Positions 1 to 10,702 of a DNA stretch of 64,000 nucleotides are shown here, one piece after another. A program made the translations under genes and the position numbers. The stretch covers positions 62,001 through 126,000 of the forward strand of contig MEDY01000016.1 in NCBI GenBank assembly GCA_001724265.1. Reading direction: 5' to 3'. Position 1 is the first letter of the stretch; each line of letters begins with the position of its first letter. Origin of the DNA: Rhizaria sp. SCN 62-66 (lineage: Eukaryota; Rhizaria, unplaced). The notes beneath the pieces were generated by a model, which worked only from the letters and a program-made list of their open reading frames with translations, ran no database searches and was not told where the DNA came from.

Positions 1-1
1 C

Positions 2-1459
2 TGGGCCGTGTCGGCCGTGACGTCGCGTGCCTTCCGCGCGCCGCCGCTGCGCACCGCGCAGTACTCGCACTCCTACAACAGTGAGTCTGCTGCGAATTCT
101 AGCAGCACTGGCCCGACAGTCGAGCGCAAGGACATTGAGGTGGGCGAGTCGTTCAAGGGCGAGCACCTGGCGATGATTCCCCTCATCGACATGCTCAACC
201 ACTCGCTGGAGCCTAACGCCTACTCGAGCTTCCTGCGCGTCGACCCCACCGCTCCTGGCAAGGGCGGCTACCACGTCGCCCTGCGCGCGCTGCGTCCCAT
301 CAAGGCCGGCGAGGAGCTCACGCTCAACTACTTCCGCCCGCGCACGAACTCCGGCGACGCCGGCGCTGTGGCCGCGGCGGCGCGCGCGGAGCTGGAGGAC
401 CGCGCCGCCACTGGTTACACCACCGCCGCGAGCACAGCTTCTGGCTCTGCGGCGGCAAGCAAGAGCGTGCGCCCGCTGTCGTGGGGCGCCAACACGGCCG
501 CTGCGGCGGTGGCGCAGGCGCTGGTGGACCCGGCGGACCTGTGGGGCGTGGCCTACACAGAGTCCTCGGACGAGACGCTGGTCAACTTCGGCTTCGTTCC
601 GGCGTGGAACGCGCGCGACCGCTTCCGCCTCGAGCTCAACGTCGACCTGCTCAAGACGGCCATGACCATGGCGCTCGACTTGGGCGCCGACACGGAGAAG
701 CTCGCCGCCGCCGCCGCGGCCGCCGCGACGGGCAGCGGCGACGGGACCGTGCCCGTGACCACGGCGCTGCAAGCGCAGGGGCTGGTGGCGGCCGCGCCGG
801 GCGAGTTCACGGACCGCCAGCGCGAGCTCATCGACACCGTGCTGTCGCTGCCCGCGAGCATGCCGCTGTACGTCGGCTGGGGCGGCCCCTCGCCCGCGCT
901 CGCCGCGCTGTGCCGCGTGCTGGCCGCCGGGACTTGCCGCGTTAACGCCGCTGGAGACCGCGAACAGTCGCCGCTGATCGACACCACGCTCGAGTTCGAG
1001 CGCGCGCGGGTCGAGTCCGAGGCGCGCGTCGAGGCCGCCCGCGCGGTGGCTGCGACGGCGCGCAGGGCGGACGATCTGGCGCGCATGCTGTGGGCCACGC
1101 GCGGCCGCATCCTTCCCTCGAGCAGCGCGAGCAGCAATGGAGACGCTGCGGGGAGCGAGATCGAGGCGAGGGACGCGCTGGCGGGCTGGGGCGCGGACCC
1201 GCTCACGGCTGAGAACGAGGCCGGCGCGCGCGCTGTGCTGTACAAGCTGCTGGTGCTGCACACGGCCATGTTCCGCGGCAAGCTGTCGCGCGACGCAGAG
1301 GCTATGGCCAAGGCGGCGGATAAAAAGGACGCTGCGGGGTTCATCGCGCTGCAGGTTGCGCGCGGCAAGAAGCAGATTTTGACGCACGCGCTGATGATGT
1401 TGGCCAGGGACTTGGAGCTGGATGAGAGCGTGCACGCGTGGCACAAGTCTCTTGTGTGA
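2..1459 (+). CDS. SET-domain lysine methyltransferase, Rubisco-LSMT/SETD3 type (5' partial)
   Basis: The reading frame is open from the window edge, so the N-terminus lies outside; it ends in TGA. The first visible residues read WAVSAVTSRAF, the motif found in the middle of the split SET domain of plant LSMT-like and SETD3/SETD6 enzymes. Next come MIPLIDMLNHS (the NHS cofactor-binding motif) and then GEELTLNYF, the end of the SET domain with its tyrosine. The C-terminal part, including SDETLVNFGFV and VARGKKQIL, resembles the helical Rubisco-LSMT substrate-binding domain. The family transfers methyl groups from S-adenosylmethionine to lysines of non-histone proteins; the substrate cannot be told here. 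Poly-alanine stretches are inserted in the linker, as in most genes of this window. No intron is needed in the visible part. It is not the missing half of the SET gene at the far right end. Confidence 0.85.
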   Translation, partial: WAVSAVTSRAFRAPPLRTAQYSHSYNSESAANSSSTGPTVERKDIEVGESFKGEHLAMIPLIDMLNHSLEPNAYSSFLRVDPTAPGKGGYHVALRALRPIKAGEELTLNYFRPRTNSGDAGAVAAAARAELEDRAATGYTTAASTASGSAAASKSVRPLSWGANTAAAAVAQALVDPADLWGVAYTESSDETLVNFGFVPAWNARDRFRLELNVDLLKTAMTMALDLGADTEKLAAAAAAAATGSGDGTVPVTTALQAQGLVAAAPGEFTDRQRELIDTVLSLPASMPLYVGWGGPSPALAALCRVLAAGTCRVNAAGDREQSPLIDTTLEFERARVESEARVEAARAVAATARRADDLARMLWATRGRILPSSSASSNGDAAGSEIEARDALAGWGADPLTAENEAGARAVLYKLLVLHTAMFRGKLSRDAEAMAKAADKKDAAGFIALQVARGKKQILTHALMMLARDLELDESVHAWHKSLV

Positions 1460-2821
1460 AGACTCATTAATATGTTAAGCTTAATGTGAACATGAGTCTT
1501 TATCGTTGCTGGCTTTCCGCCGGTAACGTTGCTGGTTGTTCTAAAATATGGTCAGGAGGTATATTTATTTACTACGTGTAATAACACGTATCAATAATAC
1601 ATTATTTGGACAAAAGTAATCCTTGAGATACGGAAAGCTTTTGATGATGCAGAGTCATTGACAGATATCGTCTACGTGCCTCTAAGATGGGCTGGGAGAA
1701 CAAAAAGAAAGAACCATGGGATGGGAGTCGAACTAAAGGATGTACAATAAATTTGTTTTGTAAAACAAAAATAAATGTCCACCAGAAATGCAAATCTTCT
1801 TTGTTATTTCGTGCTTTTAGTGAAAAAGTAAATCCCAGCAAAAATGTAATACTTTTATAAGAAGTAAAAATGTTGATGAAAAGTTTGTAGCTCGGAACTT
1901 GAACACATGTTTACTGCTTTAACTTAAAATAAAATAATAAAGATTCTTATTATATCAGAATATTGATTGAATAAGGTGAAAAGAGACAGCACTAAGAGAT
2001 TAAAATCAGAGCATTAGTGGAAAATGAATCTTCACATTTTCACATCGAAGAGTGATCATGACCACCTCAAAAGTACAGTACAAGTAACGCAACATCCAAA
2101 GTGGTACTGTACACCGAGCCTAGTGAACACGCTCACGAAGAAAGCACAGAGCAGCGGTTATGGTTTAATTTACTTTTGTATTTCATGCGGTATACATCCT
2201 CCAAGTCAGAATATCAAAATCGATTCGCACTGTGGGGGGTGTGAAGCCGCCTGTATTTATATCAAAGGCTGTCATACGAAGGGAGCAGAAAACTGTTGGC
2301 GCAGAGGCGCACAACAGCTGCTGTGACTTACGTTGACGCTATAAAGACGCTTATTTAGCGTCTGGGGGTCGGGTGTTTTGTGGATTATTGTTGTGTTTTT
2401 CGGGCTTGAGCTATTGTCAAGTGCAGGTGAAAAATAACGTCACTTCGCGTATTTCATGCGCAGTGTGCAACTGACTTAACAAAGAGACTGTAAAATATGA
2501 TCTCATAAGGAACAAAAAATAAAAAGAAACATATAATAGCTGGGGTGTGACAACAGAACAAAGTGAAACGGTACGAGTCATTGCTACGTTAGCAAAGTAG
2601 AAACTGAGCGAACACGAAATTGATATCACGACTGACTTCAGCATACTACTGCTTAATTCACACTGAGAGAGATACCGCGATTACTCTGCTGCTGTACAAG
2701 AGTTAATTCTAACGCAGAGACATGTTTGCCATTTGCGCAGTCTTATTAGACACTGATCCAGTGTGATTGTAGGTACAATGTCAGCGTACTTGCATTTTGC
2801 GTGTATGGGCTGACTGGCAGC
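1460..2821. other. AT-rich intergenic region with no supported gene
   Basis: About 1.36 kb between two convergent 3' ends. Only short open frames with no recognisable domain occur, and composition is unlike the GC-rich exons. A small inverted repeat (7-bp arms GACGCTA/TAGCGTC, 14-nt loop) lies at 2335-2362. I see no tRNA or other RNA gene. Confidence 0.6.
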
Positions 2822-3758
2822 TTAGTAGCTGTTCGGCCGGCCAGCGCCGATGGTGCGAGTGAACCAGTCCATGCCCTCAAACACGCCCTCGCCGGTGCGC
2901 GCGGAGCAGCCCTGGACGTACCACTCGCGGCCCTGGATCTTCTGCAGCTCGAGGCGCTGCGTGATCTCGCGCACCGACAGCGCCTGCACCATGTCCTGCT
3001 TGTTGGCCAGCACCAGGAACGGAACACCGCGCAGCTCGTCCTCGGCGAGCAGATGCGCGAGTTCCTCCTTGGCGGCCTTGGAGTCGCGGTCGACGATGGG
3101 GCCCACGAGGCGCTCCTCGTCGGCCGAGTCGAGCACGAAGATGAGGCCGTCGATGTTCTGGAAGTAGTAGCGCCACAGGGGGCGGATGATGTCCTGCGAG
3201 AGCAAAGGAGATGAAAGCAGGAAGAAGCAAAAGAAGATAAAACATTCAAATCAAGAGAAGAAGAAGGGTTTGTGAGGTTTTGAGTGCGCGAGCTTTGATG
3301 ATAAATGTGTGTTGCAAGATTCAACGTCACTAAGGTACGTTCGATAGTTACGTAATGTACCTGACCTCCGACATCCCAGAGCGTGAACTGAATGTTCTTG
3401 TACTTGATGTTCTCGACGTTGAAGCCAATCGTCGGCATCGTGGAGACGACTTCGCCCAGCTGCATGCGAAGGCTGAGAGCGGTCTTGCCAGCGTTGTCGA
3501 GGCCAAGAAGAAGAATCTTGTAGTCTGTTGGGAGGGCAAGGCAGAAAAGAAAAGAGGAAATAGAAGCAAACAGAGCAAATAAGAGAAGAGAATAGAGGAA
3601 AGAGAAGGCCAAAGGCAAGAGTGTGAGTTGAGTGGTGAGGCTTGACAGGAAGCACAGCGAGCGAGTAACAGTAAAAGTTAAACACAACAGTTGTTCGTGA
3701 GAGACGTACTCTTTTGAGCAGTAAGAGAAGCCCAGACGCGGGTGAAGAAGTTGCCCAT
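2822..3758 (-). CDS. ARF-family small GTPase
   Basis: Three exons (3710-3758, 3361-3524, 2822-3193) give 194 residues ending in TAA. Seen in the protein: Gly2 after the start Met (N-myristoylation site of ARFs), an amphipathic N-terminus, P-loop GLDNAGKT, switch region [14 protein letters not shown] with the catalytic Gln, NKQD for guanine specificity, and SARTG. The intron between WDVGGQ and [11 protein letters not shown] removes an AT-rich segment and restores the ARF core exactly. ARF proteins recruit coats and effectors to Golgi and other membranes in a GTP-dependent way. Length is slightly above the usual 180 or so. The sequence is closer to ARF1/ARL1-type proteins than to ARL2/3, but I cannot assign an orthologue. 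Donors are GTACGT and GTACAT. Confidence 0.93.
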
Positions 3759-4637
3759 GATGTTGGAAAACGAGTGCTAATATAGAATCAAAGGATAAAG
3801 CGCAGGATATGAGTCAACAGCAAGTTGTGCGAGCGTTTCTGTGAGTCAGCAACAACTCGAAGAGTGACACGATGCAACACTCTATCAAAGAGCAAGAAAT
3901 ACGTCGTGAATGTTTTCACTTTTACTATTTTCTAGTTTGGTTTACTTATTCTATCACTTTTTATTTATCAAAGCATTGTTATTAACGCTAATCAATACTT
4001 TTGCATTGCACACTTTCCGGTTTCCTTGTTTGCTTGGTAGTTGAAGATGACTCAGCTCAGCCACGCGTTTTAGATTTGTGGTGACTGGTGACAGCTAAAA
4101 GTTGTTCGTGGCTAGTATTTTTCGCAGCAAAAATATTGATGTATACAAATGTTTTTAGACAATATATTTAAATATATTGTCTAAACAAGTTACTTTTGTG
4201 AGTGAGCGAATTTTCACTGCTCTATATTTCAATTAGTTTGATGAAACCTTCAAAATTTACCTCGGAATCATTTCTATGACATTACACATTTCTGAAAAAT
4301 AAATCGTTCATATTCAGCTCAAAACAGTAAGCATTCGAATTCACACAATATTCTTACTTGAAGGTTATATTATTCAAGTTTATATCATTTGAGGGAATAG
4401 TTAAGTACGAGAAAAACTGATTGTTTGATGCGTGACTCAGCATGAAAGATAGAACGCATGTTCCGAAAAGTCAATAAAGCAAAGAGATAACAATTTAAAA
4501 AGTTTAATTTTTGCCGGATCAACAAAATATTGTATTAAAACTACATAGCTTTGCCTCAATATACAAAAATATAAGGATTTCAGGCTATATGAGGCTGATT
4601 TAGAAGACAGCTGTCACTGCCACACATTCTTTGGGGC
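3759..4637. other. AT-rich upstream region of the ARF gene
   Basis: About 880 nt separating the 5' end of the ARF gene from the 3' end of the SPOUT methyltransferase gene, both on the minus strand. It must contain the ARF promoter and the terminator of the upstream gene. The only clear structure is the long perfect palindrome listed separately. Confidence 0.6.
4154..4185. repeat. Perfect 32-nt palindrome
   Basis: The left half TTTAGACAATATATTT is followed immediately by its exact reverse complement, with no spacer. It lies 396 nt upstream of the ARF start codon in AT-rich DNA. It could extrude as a cruciform or bind a dimeric factor; no function is shown by sequence alone. Confidence 0.95.
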
Positions 4638-7600
4638 TTAATATGCTTTGGACGCGCCATGAATCGGCAGGTAAGGCCTGACGGGTCTCTCATCACCGTC
4701 CCACGCCGCCACGCCCCAGAGTGTCACGCTGACCGCCATGGCAGCGCGCGCTTCAACACTCACGCTCTCGAGCCACGACACAGCGATAGCGCTCTCACTC
4801 TCATTCTCACTGGGAGAGCGAGAGGAGCTTGCATCCGCGTCGGTGTTGGCCGCGGGGTCCCACAGAGCGCCGCACATGCTCGTAGCAAGCCTCTTCCCCC
4901 ACTCACCGCACTCGCACTTGTTTTGAGCCGAAGCACCAGTCGCTGCAAGGGCGGGCCGCTCGTGTGCGCGCGGCAGCAGAGCGAGCCCCGTGACCGCGAC
5001 GGCGAGTGGGTCCTCGCGGGCGTCGCCATGGCCGCGCAGCAGCTCGGCCGCCACGGCGCTGCGCAGAGAGCGCGCGGGCAGCGCGGCAATGCAGCGGGAC
5101 AGGCACGACGGACACGACACACGCACAGTCTTGCCGCCGCTAGTATTCCCGTCAGTGATGGTAGAGTCGGAGGCAGGGACTGTGAGGGTGAGCTCGCGCA
5201 CACAGCGCAACGCCATCGAACGCAGTCGGACATCGCCCTCACTGCCGTTCAGTGTCTCACTCTCGCCGCTCCAGTCGGCCTCGAGCCCCGCGGCGGCGAC
5301 GGCGCACAACGCGGCGACGGCGCAGCGGTAGTCGTGCATGGCGCCTGGCAGCCCCTCGATCGCGGTCCGCGTGTGGTCATGGCCGTGGTGCGCGATCAGC
5401 GTGGCGATGAGCGCAAAACGCAGCACCTTAAAGGTGTGTGAGAGGACGACGACGAGGCTGGAGCTCGCGGCCTCGAGCTGGCGCGGCAACGACGCGAGCG
5501 CAGTGAGCGCGCCGGCGGCGTCCAGCGGGGCTGCAGAGCACACAGGCAGCATCGCCGCAGACAAGGCGCTCTTGGCGTCGCTTCCGTCAGCGTCACAGTC
5601 AATCATGGGTTGCTTTTGACTCACGTTTGCGGAGGCGCTTGCAGCAACAGTACAGCGAGGCAACGCAGCCGTGATGCGCTCAGTCAACACAGTCGCGGGC
5701 ACGTGAGCCACCACACTATTCTCGTTCTCGGTCGCGGTAAGCGGGAACAGCATCTTGCCCCATACCAACAAGCCGTGAGCAAGGTCAAGCGGCTTAACAT
5801 CTGCGCTCTCGTCACTAGTCAGCGCAGGAGCAAGCAGGGTAGCAAGAATTGAGACCTCGCTATAGTTGCTACCGTCGGTGTTGGCAGCAGTGCGAACAAT
5901 CTCGGCAAACAGAGGGCTGCGCGCGGCGTTGCGCAGCCAACTGCTGTTAACGTTGCTGCTGCGGTCATCCGCACTAACACGCGCAATAGCCGACAGCGCA
6001 GGCGGGAGCACACCACCGTTCGCGTCCGTGTCGTTGTTGCTGACGGCAAGCGTGAGCGCTTCGGCCGCCGCGCGCACGAGCACGGGCATGAAGCGCCCGA
6101 CCGCGAGCAGCGCCAGCGTAATCGCGCGCGACCGCGAGGACTTGGACAGCGTCGAGAGGTCCGCGACGGTGGCGTAAAGCGAAGGTAGCGGCGGGTCACT
6201 GACGCGGTCCATCACGCCCGTCACAGCCGCCCCAGTCGTCGCATCGGTCGCCGAGCCGTCAGCGCCAGAGTCGGTCGCGGCGGCTGGGGCGATCGCGGTG
6301 GGGTGCGAAGAGAGCGTGCGCGCCCAGGCGCCGCCCGTGGTCCACGAGGCCGCGAGCGCGGGCACCGAGGCCCAAAGGCGGACAGTGCGGCGCAGCGGCA
6401 GACGCAGAGGCGCGCCGGCAACCGGAACCGCGCTCGGAGAAGTTGCGGAAGATTCGGACACGGACACGGGGTAGCCGTACTTCGTTGTGATAGAGTTATT
6501 CGCAGCGTCTGCGGGCAGGAGCGAGTGCCCCGACGTGACCGCGGCGAGCACGGTCAGCGGCGAGGGCGTGATCAAGTCTGCGCTGCCGACACTCACCACA
6601 GTCGCCGTCGCGGTCGCAGTCGCGGCGGCGGTGACGGCGGCCTCGTCGCTCTTGAGCGCCTGCTCGCAGTCGGCGTCGGCGCTGTTGACGAACGAGCGCA
6701 TCGGCCGCGCAAGGTACGCGCGCAGCCACTCAGGCTCACAGGCATCGTCGCCATCAGAGCCAGAGCCAGAGTCCGCGGCGTGTGCGTCGGCGGCGTCTGC
6801 GTCAGCGGCGCTGAGCCCGACGACTGCGACGGCGGCGTCGGCGGCGCCGTCGAGCCACTGCAGCAGCGCGTGCGCGGCTGTGGACGGCAGCTCGCTGAGG
6901 CGCCCATTGTGCACCAGCGACCGCAGCGTGAGCGCCACCACGGGCCGCTGCGGCGTGCTCACCGTCACGCCACCACAGCTCGCACCAACAGCACCGCCGC
7001 CGGCCTTCGCAGCAGCAGCGGCAGCGGTCGCGGCGGCGATGGTCCCAGCGTAGGTGCCGTCGGCGATGCTGTGCATCGCGGTGGCGATGACAGCGACACG
7101 CGCGCGGTCGAAGTCGCACAGCGCAGGCGGGATCTGGTCCAGCGAGAGGGAGAGGTCGGGCAGCGCAAACGCGCGGTGGCTGTAGCACGACGGCAGGTCG
7201 TCGCCCCATACCGCGGCCGCGGACGACAGCGGCGGCTGCTTAGCCTGAGACGCCGCACTCGTTGCCGAAGCCACAGCCGCAGGAGAAGTTGTGCTGAACT
7301 TGGTGCAGCCCATGGCGCTGTTGGCAAACGTGGCCGAGGTCACGGACTGGGTCGCAATCGCCACCGTGGCGGCGGCCGCGAGGGGCGTCGAGGCCGAGAG
7401 CATCTGCCGGTACTTGTTGAGCACGCCCTCGGACAGCACCTGCCCCAGCACGAGTCCGTCCCAGTTGTTGGCGCGCGCGTTGGGCAGGAACGCGCTGTTG
7501 ACCGCGGCCTCGGCGCTGGCGACCGTGCGCGCCGCGTCGGCGCCCGCGGCCGAGCTGTTGTTGTGCGTGAACACGCCCAGCGCGGCGGCGCCGTGGTGCA

Positions 7601-10154
7601 GCGTCAGCGCGCCGCCGCGCGCGAAGAGCACCGTGACCCAGTACAGCAGCACGAGCTGGCCGCGGGACACGCGCGCAAAGGGCTCTGCCAGCGCTTGCGT
7701 CACGCGAGACGCAATCTCCTTCTCGCTCATACTCAGAGTCGCAGAGTCGGCGTCAGAGTAAGCGAAGGGAGTGTTATTGCGGTTGACGACGGCGAGCTGC
7801 GCTTGGTCGAGCAGCCAGCGCGCAATGCTCTCGGCGCGCGAGCGCACGACAATGGGCGCGCCAGTGCCCGCGGCGGCGGCGGCGACTGCGGCGGCCTCGG
7901 AGAGCTTGGCGAGGCGCTTTGCGCGCGAGGTGCCGACATCAACAGGGTCGTAGGTGCCGAACTTGTCGCTCAGAACACCCACAATGCCCGCAATAGCTCC
8001 ACTGTCACTCGCAATGCTCGCATCATTATTGGCCTTCGCAACGTAAGACGCGGCGACAGCAACAGCACTGCGCAGCGCAGCCCAGCGCTCGCGCGTGTCC
8101 CTAGCCCAGAAGCGCCACAGCAGCCCCAGCTTCGAGAGTTCGCCCGCGGCGCGCGGCAGCGCCAGGTGCGCGGCCACGGGCAGCGGCAGGGTCAGGCTCG
8201 CGCCCGCCGCGCCGCGCTTCTGCGGCACCGGCGCGCTCCGCTTCTGCGCGGCCTTGGCGGCCGCTGCGGCCTTGGCGGCGGCGGCGGCGGCCTGGGCAGC
8301 AGCGGCGGCGGCCTTGGTGGCGGCCTCGGAGTCGGCGCCCGACGCTGTAAAGGCGGCGGCCTCAGCAGCTGCGGCGTTGGCCTTCGCGGCGGCGGCTGCT
8401 GCGGCGTTGGACGCGGCTACGGCGGCCCGCTTGCGCGCCTCGACAGCCAGGCGGTCGCCGGCGGAGCGCGTGTTGTTGCCCCCGCCGAGCCCGCTGCTCT
8501 TGGCAGCGCCGTTCCCCCTGCCCTTGCCAGTCGCAACAGTAGTCTTCTTGTTCGCGTCGTCATCGTCGTCGCTGTTGTTGTCGTTTCCGACAGCGTTGGC
8601 ATCGTTGCCGTTGTCCGCGTCGTTGTCGTCGTCATCGTCACCATTGTCGTAGAGAGGAGACGTGGCCAGAGTCACCGGGTCCACCAACACCTCGCCACGC
8701 CACAGCTTCTCGTAGTCCAACCGCGGCGCCACACCGCAGTCTCCCGCAGTGGCGGCAGCCGCAGTGGCGGCGGCGACGGTGGCGAGGGGCGCGTTGGGCA
8801 GCAGCATATGTGGCGAAGTCACGACGGTCGCGACCGCAACGCCGGCGACGACGGGCGCCTCCGCAGCGCCTCTGCTGCTACTGCTACTGCTGCTGTCGCT
8901 GCTGGTGGCGCTGTCAGAGGCGGCGAGGAAAGAGAGGGCGGAGACGGAGCCCGCAGCGCCGTCGGCGGATAAAGGCAGCAACGCCGCAGCGGCAGCCTCT
9001 TCGTCGTTGTCGTCGTTGTCGTCATCCGAGTCGTCGCCGCCTTTCTTCGCCTTGTTGCCATTCTTACTCTTAGCGCTGTTGCTGTTTGCAGATGCGGCGG
9101 TGTCTTCGTACGTCTGCGTCGAGCAGAGGCCGCGCAGCAAGTCGATCACAAGCTTCGAGATCGTAAACAGCTTCCGCGTCGTCTTCTCGCCCGCAGCATT
9201 CACACCCGAGACAGCAGCAGTAGCGTTGCCACCGGCGTTGGACGCGGCGGCCGCAGCGTTGGCAAACGCGCGGACGTTGGCCACAAACGCGTTTTCTGCG
9301 GCCACGACCTCGCGTACCCGCGCCGTCCACTGCTGGCGGATCAAAGCGAGTGCGGCGACCTCGCGCGGCAGACTGGCGCGGGCGCCGCGGGCGACGTTGC
9401 CGCGCGCGCGCGGGCACATGGCAAACAGGCGCTGCAGCACGAGCACGGTGGCGACGGAGACGTTGAAGGACTCGGAGAAGCCGACCATGTCGATGTAGAC
9501 CTGGCGCGAGGCGGCGGCGATGAGCGCCTCCGAGACGCCATCCGCCTCGCGGCCCATCACGATGGCGAGGCGCGACGGCACGCGCAGCGTCTCGCGCGAC
9601 GCCGCAAAGGCGGGCAGCAGCGCGGCAGCGTCGGCGGCCGCGTCGTCGGCGGCGTCCGCGGCGGCGTCGGCGTCTGTGGTGCTGTTATTGGCGTTGCTGC
9701 TGCTGCTCATGTTGGAGGGGTCTGTGGTGTCGCCGCGCCAGTCGTCGCGCACCGAGGGCAGCGGGAGCGGGACGGCAATGGGACTCAGCGTGGTGGCCCA
9801 GATGGTGCGTCCGTCGGCCCTGAGCGCGGCGAGCAGGGCATCGTGCGAGTCGAAGACGCGGAAGTCGACCCACAGGTCCGCGCCCATGAAGTTCTCCAGA
9901 GGCACGATGCGGTTTTTCATCTTGTTGATGTTGAGCACGAGCCAAACGTGGTGCACGCCGAAGGAGTCGGCGGTACGGAGAATGGTTTGCAGGTTGAAAA
10001 AGTCAACGATGCGGTCGAGCACGAGGAGAACGCGGTCCGAGCGCTGTGACAAGGCCGCGTCCAGCGCCGCGGCGGAAGGCAGGGACGAGACATACTGAGG
10101 CGCTGCGGCGCACTGCGCGGTCGTGGGCGCGGGTGCCGGTGCGGAGGCGCTCAT
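4638..10154 (-). CDS. SPOUT (TrmH/SpoU) RNA 2'-O-methyltransferase with a very long alanine-rich C-terminal extension
   Basis: A single uninterrupted frame of 1838 residues ending in TAA. Residues about 40-250 hold a SpoU methyltransferase domain: motif 1 around NLQTILRTADSFG (54-66), motif 2 IVMGREADGVSEA (198-210) and motif 3 MVGFSESFNVSVA (223-235), the deep-knot signature. Such enzymes methylate ribose 2'-OH in tRNA or rRNA using S-adenosylmethionine. A low-complexity Ser/Asn/Ala/Asp insert separates motifs 1 and 2. The remaining 1580 or so residues are rich in Ala, with acidic runs near residues 350-530 and then probable helical segments; I recognise no domain there. In TARBP1/Trm3-type large SpoU proteins the catalytic domain is at the C-terminus, so the order here is reversed. 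Start at 10154 is the first ATG after AT-rich upstream DNA. The domain call is firm; the role of the tail is unknown. Confidence 0.88.
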   Translation of the reverse strand: MSASAPAPAPTTAQCAAAPQYVSSLPSAAALDAALSQRSDRVLLVLDRIVDFFNLQTILRTADSFGVHHVWLVLNINKMKNRIVPLENFMGADLWVDFRVFDSHDALLAALRADGRTIWATTLSPIAVPLPLPSVRDDWRGDTTDPSNMSSSSNANNSTTDADAAADAADDAAADAAALLPAFAASRETLRVPSRLAIVMGREADGVSEALIAAASRQVYIDMVGFSESFNVSVATVLVLQRLFAMCPRARGNVARGARASLPREVAALALIRQQWTARVREVVAAENAFVANVRAFANAAAAASNAGGNATAAVSGVNAAGEKTTRKLFTISKLVIDLLRGLCSTQTYEDTAASANSNSAKSKNGNKAKKGGDDSDDDNDDNDEEAAAAALLPLSADGAAGSVSALSFLAASDSATSSDSSSSSSSRGAAEAPVVAGVAVATVVTSPHMLLPNAPLATVAAATAAAATAGDCGVAPRLDYEKLWRGEVLVDPVTLATSPLYDNGDDDDDNDADNGNDANAVGNDNNSDDDDDANKKTTVATGKGRGNGAAKSSGLGGGNNTRSAGDRLAVEARKRAAVAASNAAAAAAAKANAAAAEAAAFTASGADSEAATKAAAAAAQAAAAAAKAAAAAKAAQKRSAPVPQKRGAAGASLTLPLPVAAHLALPRAAGELSKLGLLWRFWARDTRERWAALRSAVAVAASYVAKANNDASIASDSGAIAGIVGVLSDKFGTYDPVDVGTSRAKRLAKLSEAAAVAAAAAGTGAPIVVRSRAESIARWLLDQAQLAVVNRNNTPFAYSDADSATLSMSEKEIASRVTQALAEPFARVSRGQLVLLYWVTVLFARGGALTLHHGAAALGVFTHNNSSAAGADAARTVASAEAAVNSAFLPNARANNWDGLVLGQVLSEGVLNKYRQMLSASTPLAAAATVAIATQSVTSATFANSAMGCTKFSTTSPAAVASATSAASQAKQPPLSSAAAVWGDDLPSCYSHRAFALPDLSLSLDQIPPALCDFDRARVAVIATAMHSIADGTYAGTIAAATAAAAAAKAGGGAVGASCGGVTVSTPQRPVVALTLRSLVHNGRLSELPSTAAHALLQWLDGAADAAVAVVGLSAADADAADAHAADSGSGSDGDDACEPEWLRAYLARPMRSFVNSADADCEQALKSDEAAVTAAATATATATVVSVGSADLITPSPLTVLAAVTSGHSLLPADAANNSITTKYGYPVSVSESSATSPSAVPVAGAPLRLPLRRTVRLWASVPALAASWTTGGAWARTLSSHPTAIAPAAATDSGADGSATDATTGAAVTGVMDRVSDPPLPSLYATVADLSTLSKSSRSRAITLALLAVGRFMPVLVRAAAEALTLAVSNNDTDANGGVLPPALSAIARVSADDRSSNVNSSWLRNAARSPLFAEIVRTAANTDGSNYSEVSILATLLAPALTSDESADVKPLDLAHGLLVWGKMLFPLTATENENSVVAHVPATVLTERITAALPRCTVAASASANVSQKQPMIDCDADGSDAKSALSAAMLPVCSAAPLDAAGALTALASLPRQLEAASSSLVVVLSHTFKVLRFALIATLIAHHGHDHTRTAIEGLPGAMHDYRCAVAALCAVAAAGLEADWSGESETLNGSEGDVRLRSMALRCVRELTLTVPASDSTITDGNTSGGKTVRVSCPSCLSRCIAALPARSLRSAVAAELLRGHGDAREDPLAVAVTGLALLPRAHERPALAATGASAQNKCECGEWGKRLATSMCGALWDPAANTDADASSSRSPSENESESAIAVSWLESVSVEARAAMAVSVTLWGVAAWDGDERPVRPYLPIHGASKAY

Positions 10155-10702
10155 GGAAATCGCAAGATGAGAGCTGATAGAGTTGGTTTGCAGGCTGGGG
10201 ACTGGAAAGTGTGGGTGGGTAGCAGAGGATGAGTGAGTGCGAGGTGTCGATTGCTAACGTTTTGAAGTGGTTAACATCCGTTAATAGGAAAAGAATATTT
10301 TATGCCTATTTTATCCACAATATAATATAAGAAAATACAAGTTATATTTGCATAGAAATTGTATATACGGACTTGCAGGCTGTTTAAGGCTCGACTTGGA
10401 GGTTTTCCACAGCCGACTGCGAGCCAGTCCCGCCTCACAAAGAGCCGATATCAACTTTGAATTATTGATTTCAATGGCTGTCCAGCAAGAGAATTGTTGG
10501 TATTTTTGGAATATTCAGATACACTTGTCTATTTTACTTTAATTATACAACGAGATGCTTTGTCATAGCTCCACATCGCCTCACCTTTTCTTTCCCTGTT
10601 TCCTCTTTGCCTGTTGACTTGTTCCTTTGCCCATCGCGATCGCCTCTATCACTCTGTCACGCGCGCTCTCATTACCATAATCCTACGCCCAGCCCTTCCG
10701 GC
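10155..10702. other. Divergent promoter region
   Basis: About 550 nt between the start codons of the SPOUT gene (-) and the bromodomain gene (+). Mostly AT-rich, with a more GC-rich stretch near 10370-10450. No further gene seen. Confidence 0.55.

Noticed and set aside
2024-2326. A 100-codon plus-strand open frame in AT-rich DNA
   Set aside because: No domain, no exon-like composition, no splice context.
6303-8972. An 889-codon open frame on the plus strand inside the SPOUT methyltransferase gene
   Set aside because: It is antisense to a longer frame with a real domain. The product is Arg/Gly/Val-rich with no recognisable sequence, as expected opposite GC-rich, Ala-rich codons.
10607-10702. 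Upstream in-frame extension of the bromodomain protein
   Set aside because: The sequence is Ser/Pro/Cys-rich and AT-richer than the exon; the downstream ATG fits the composition change.
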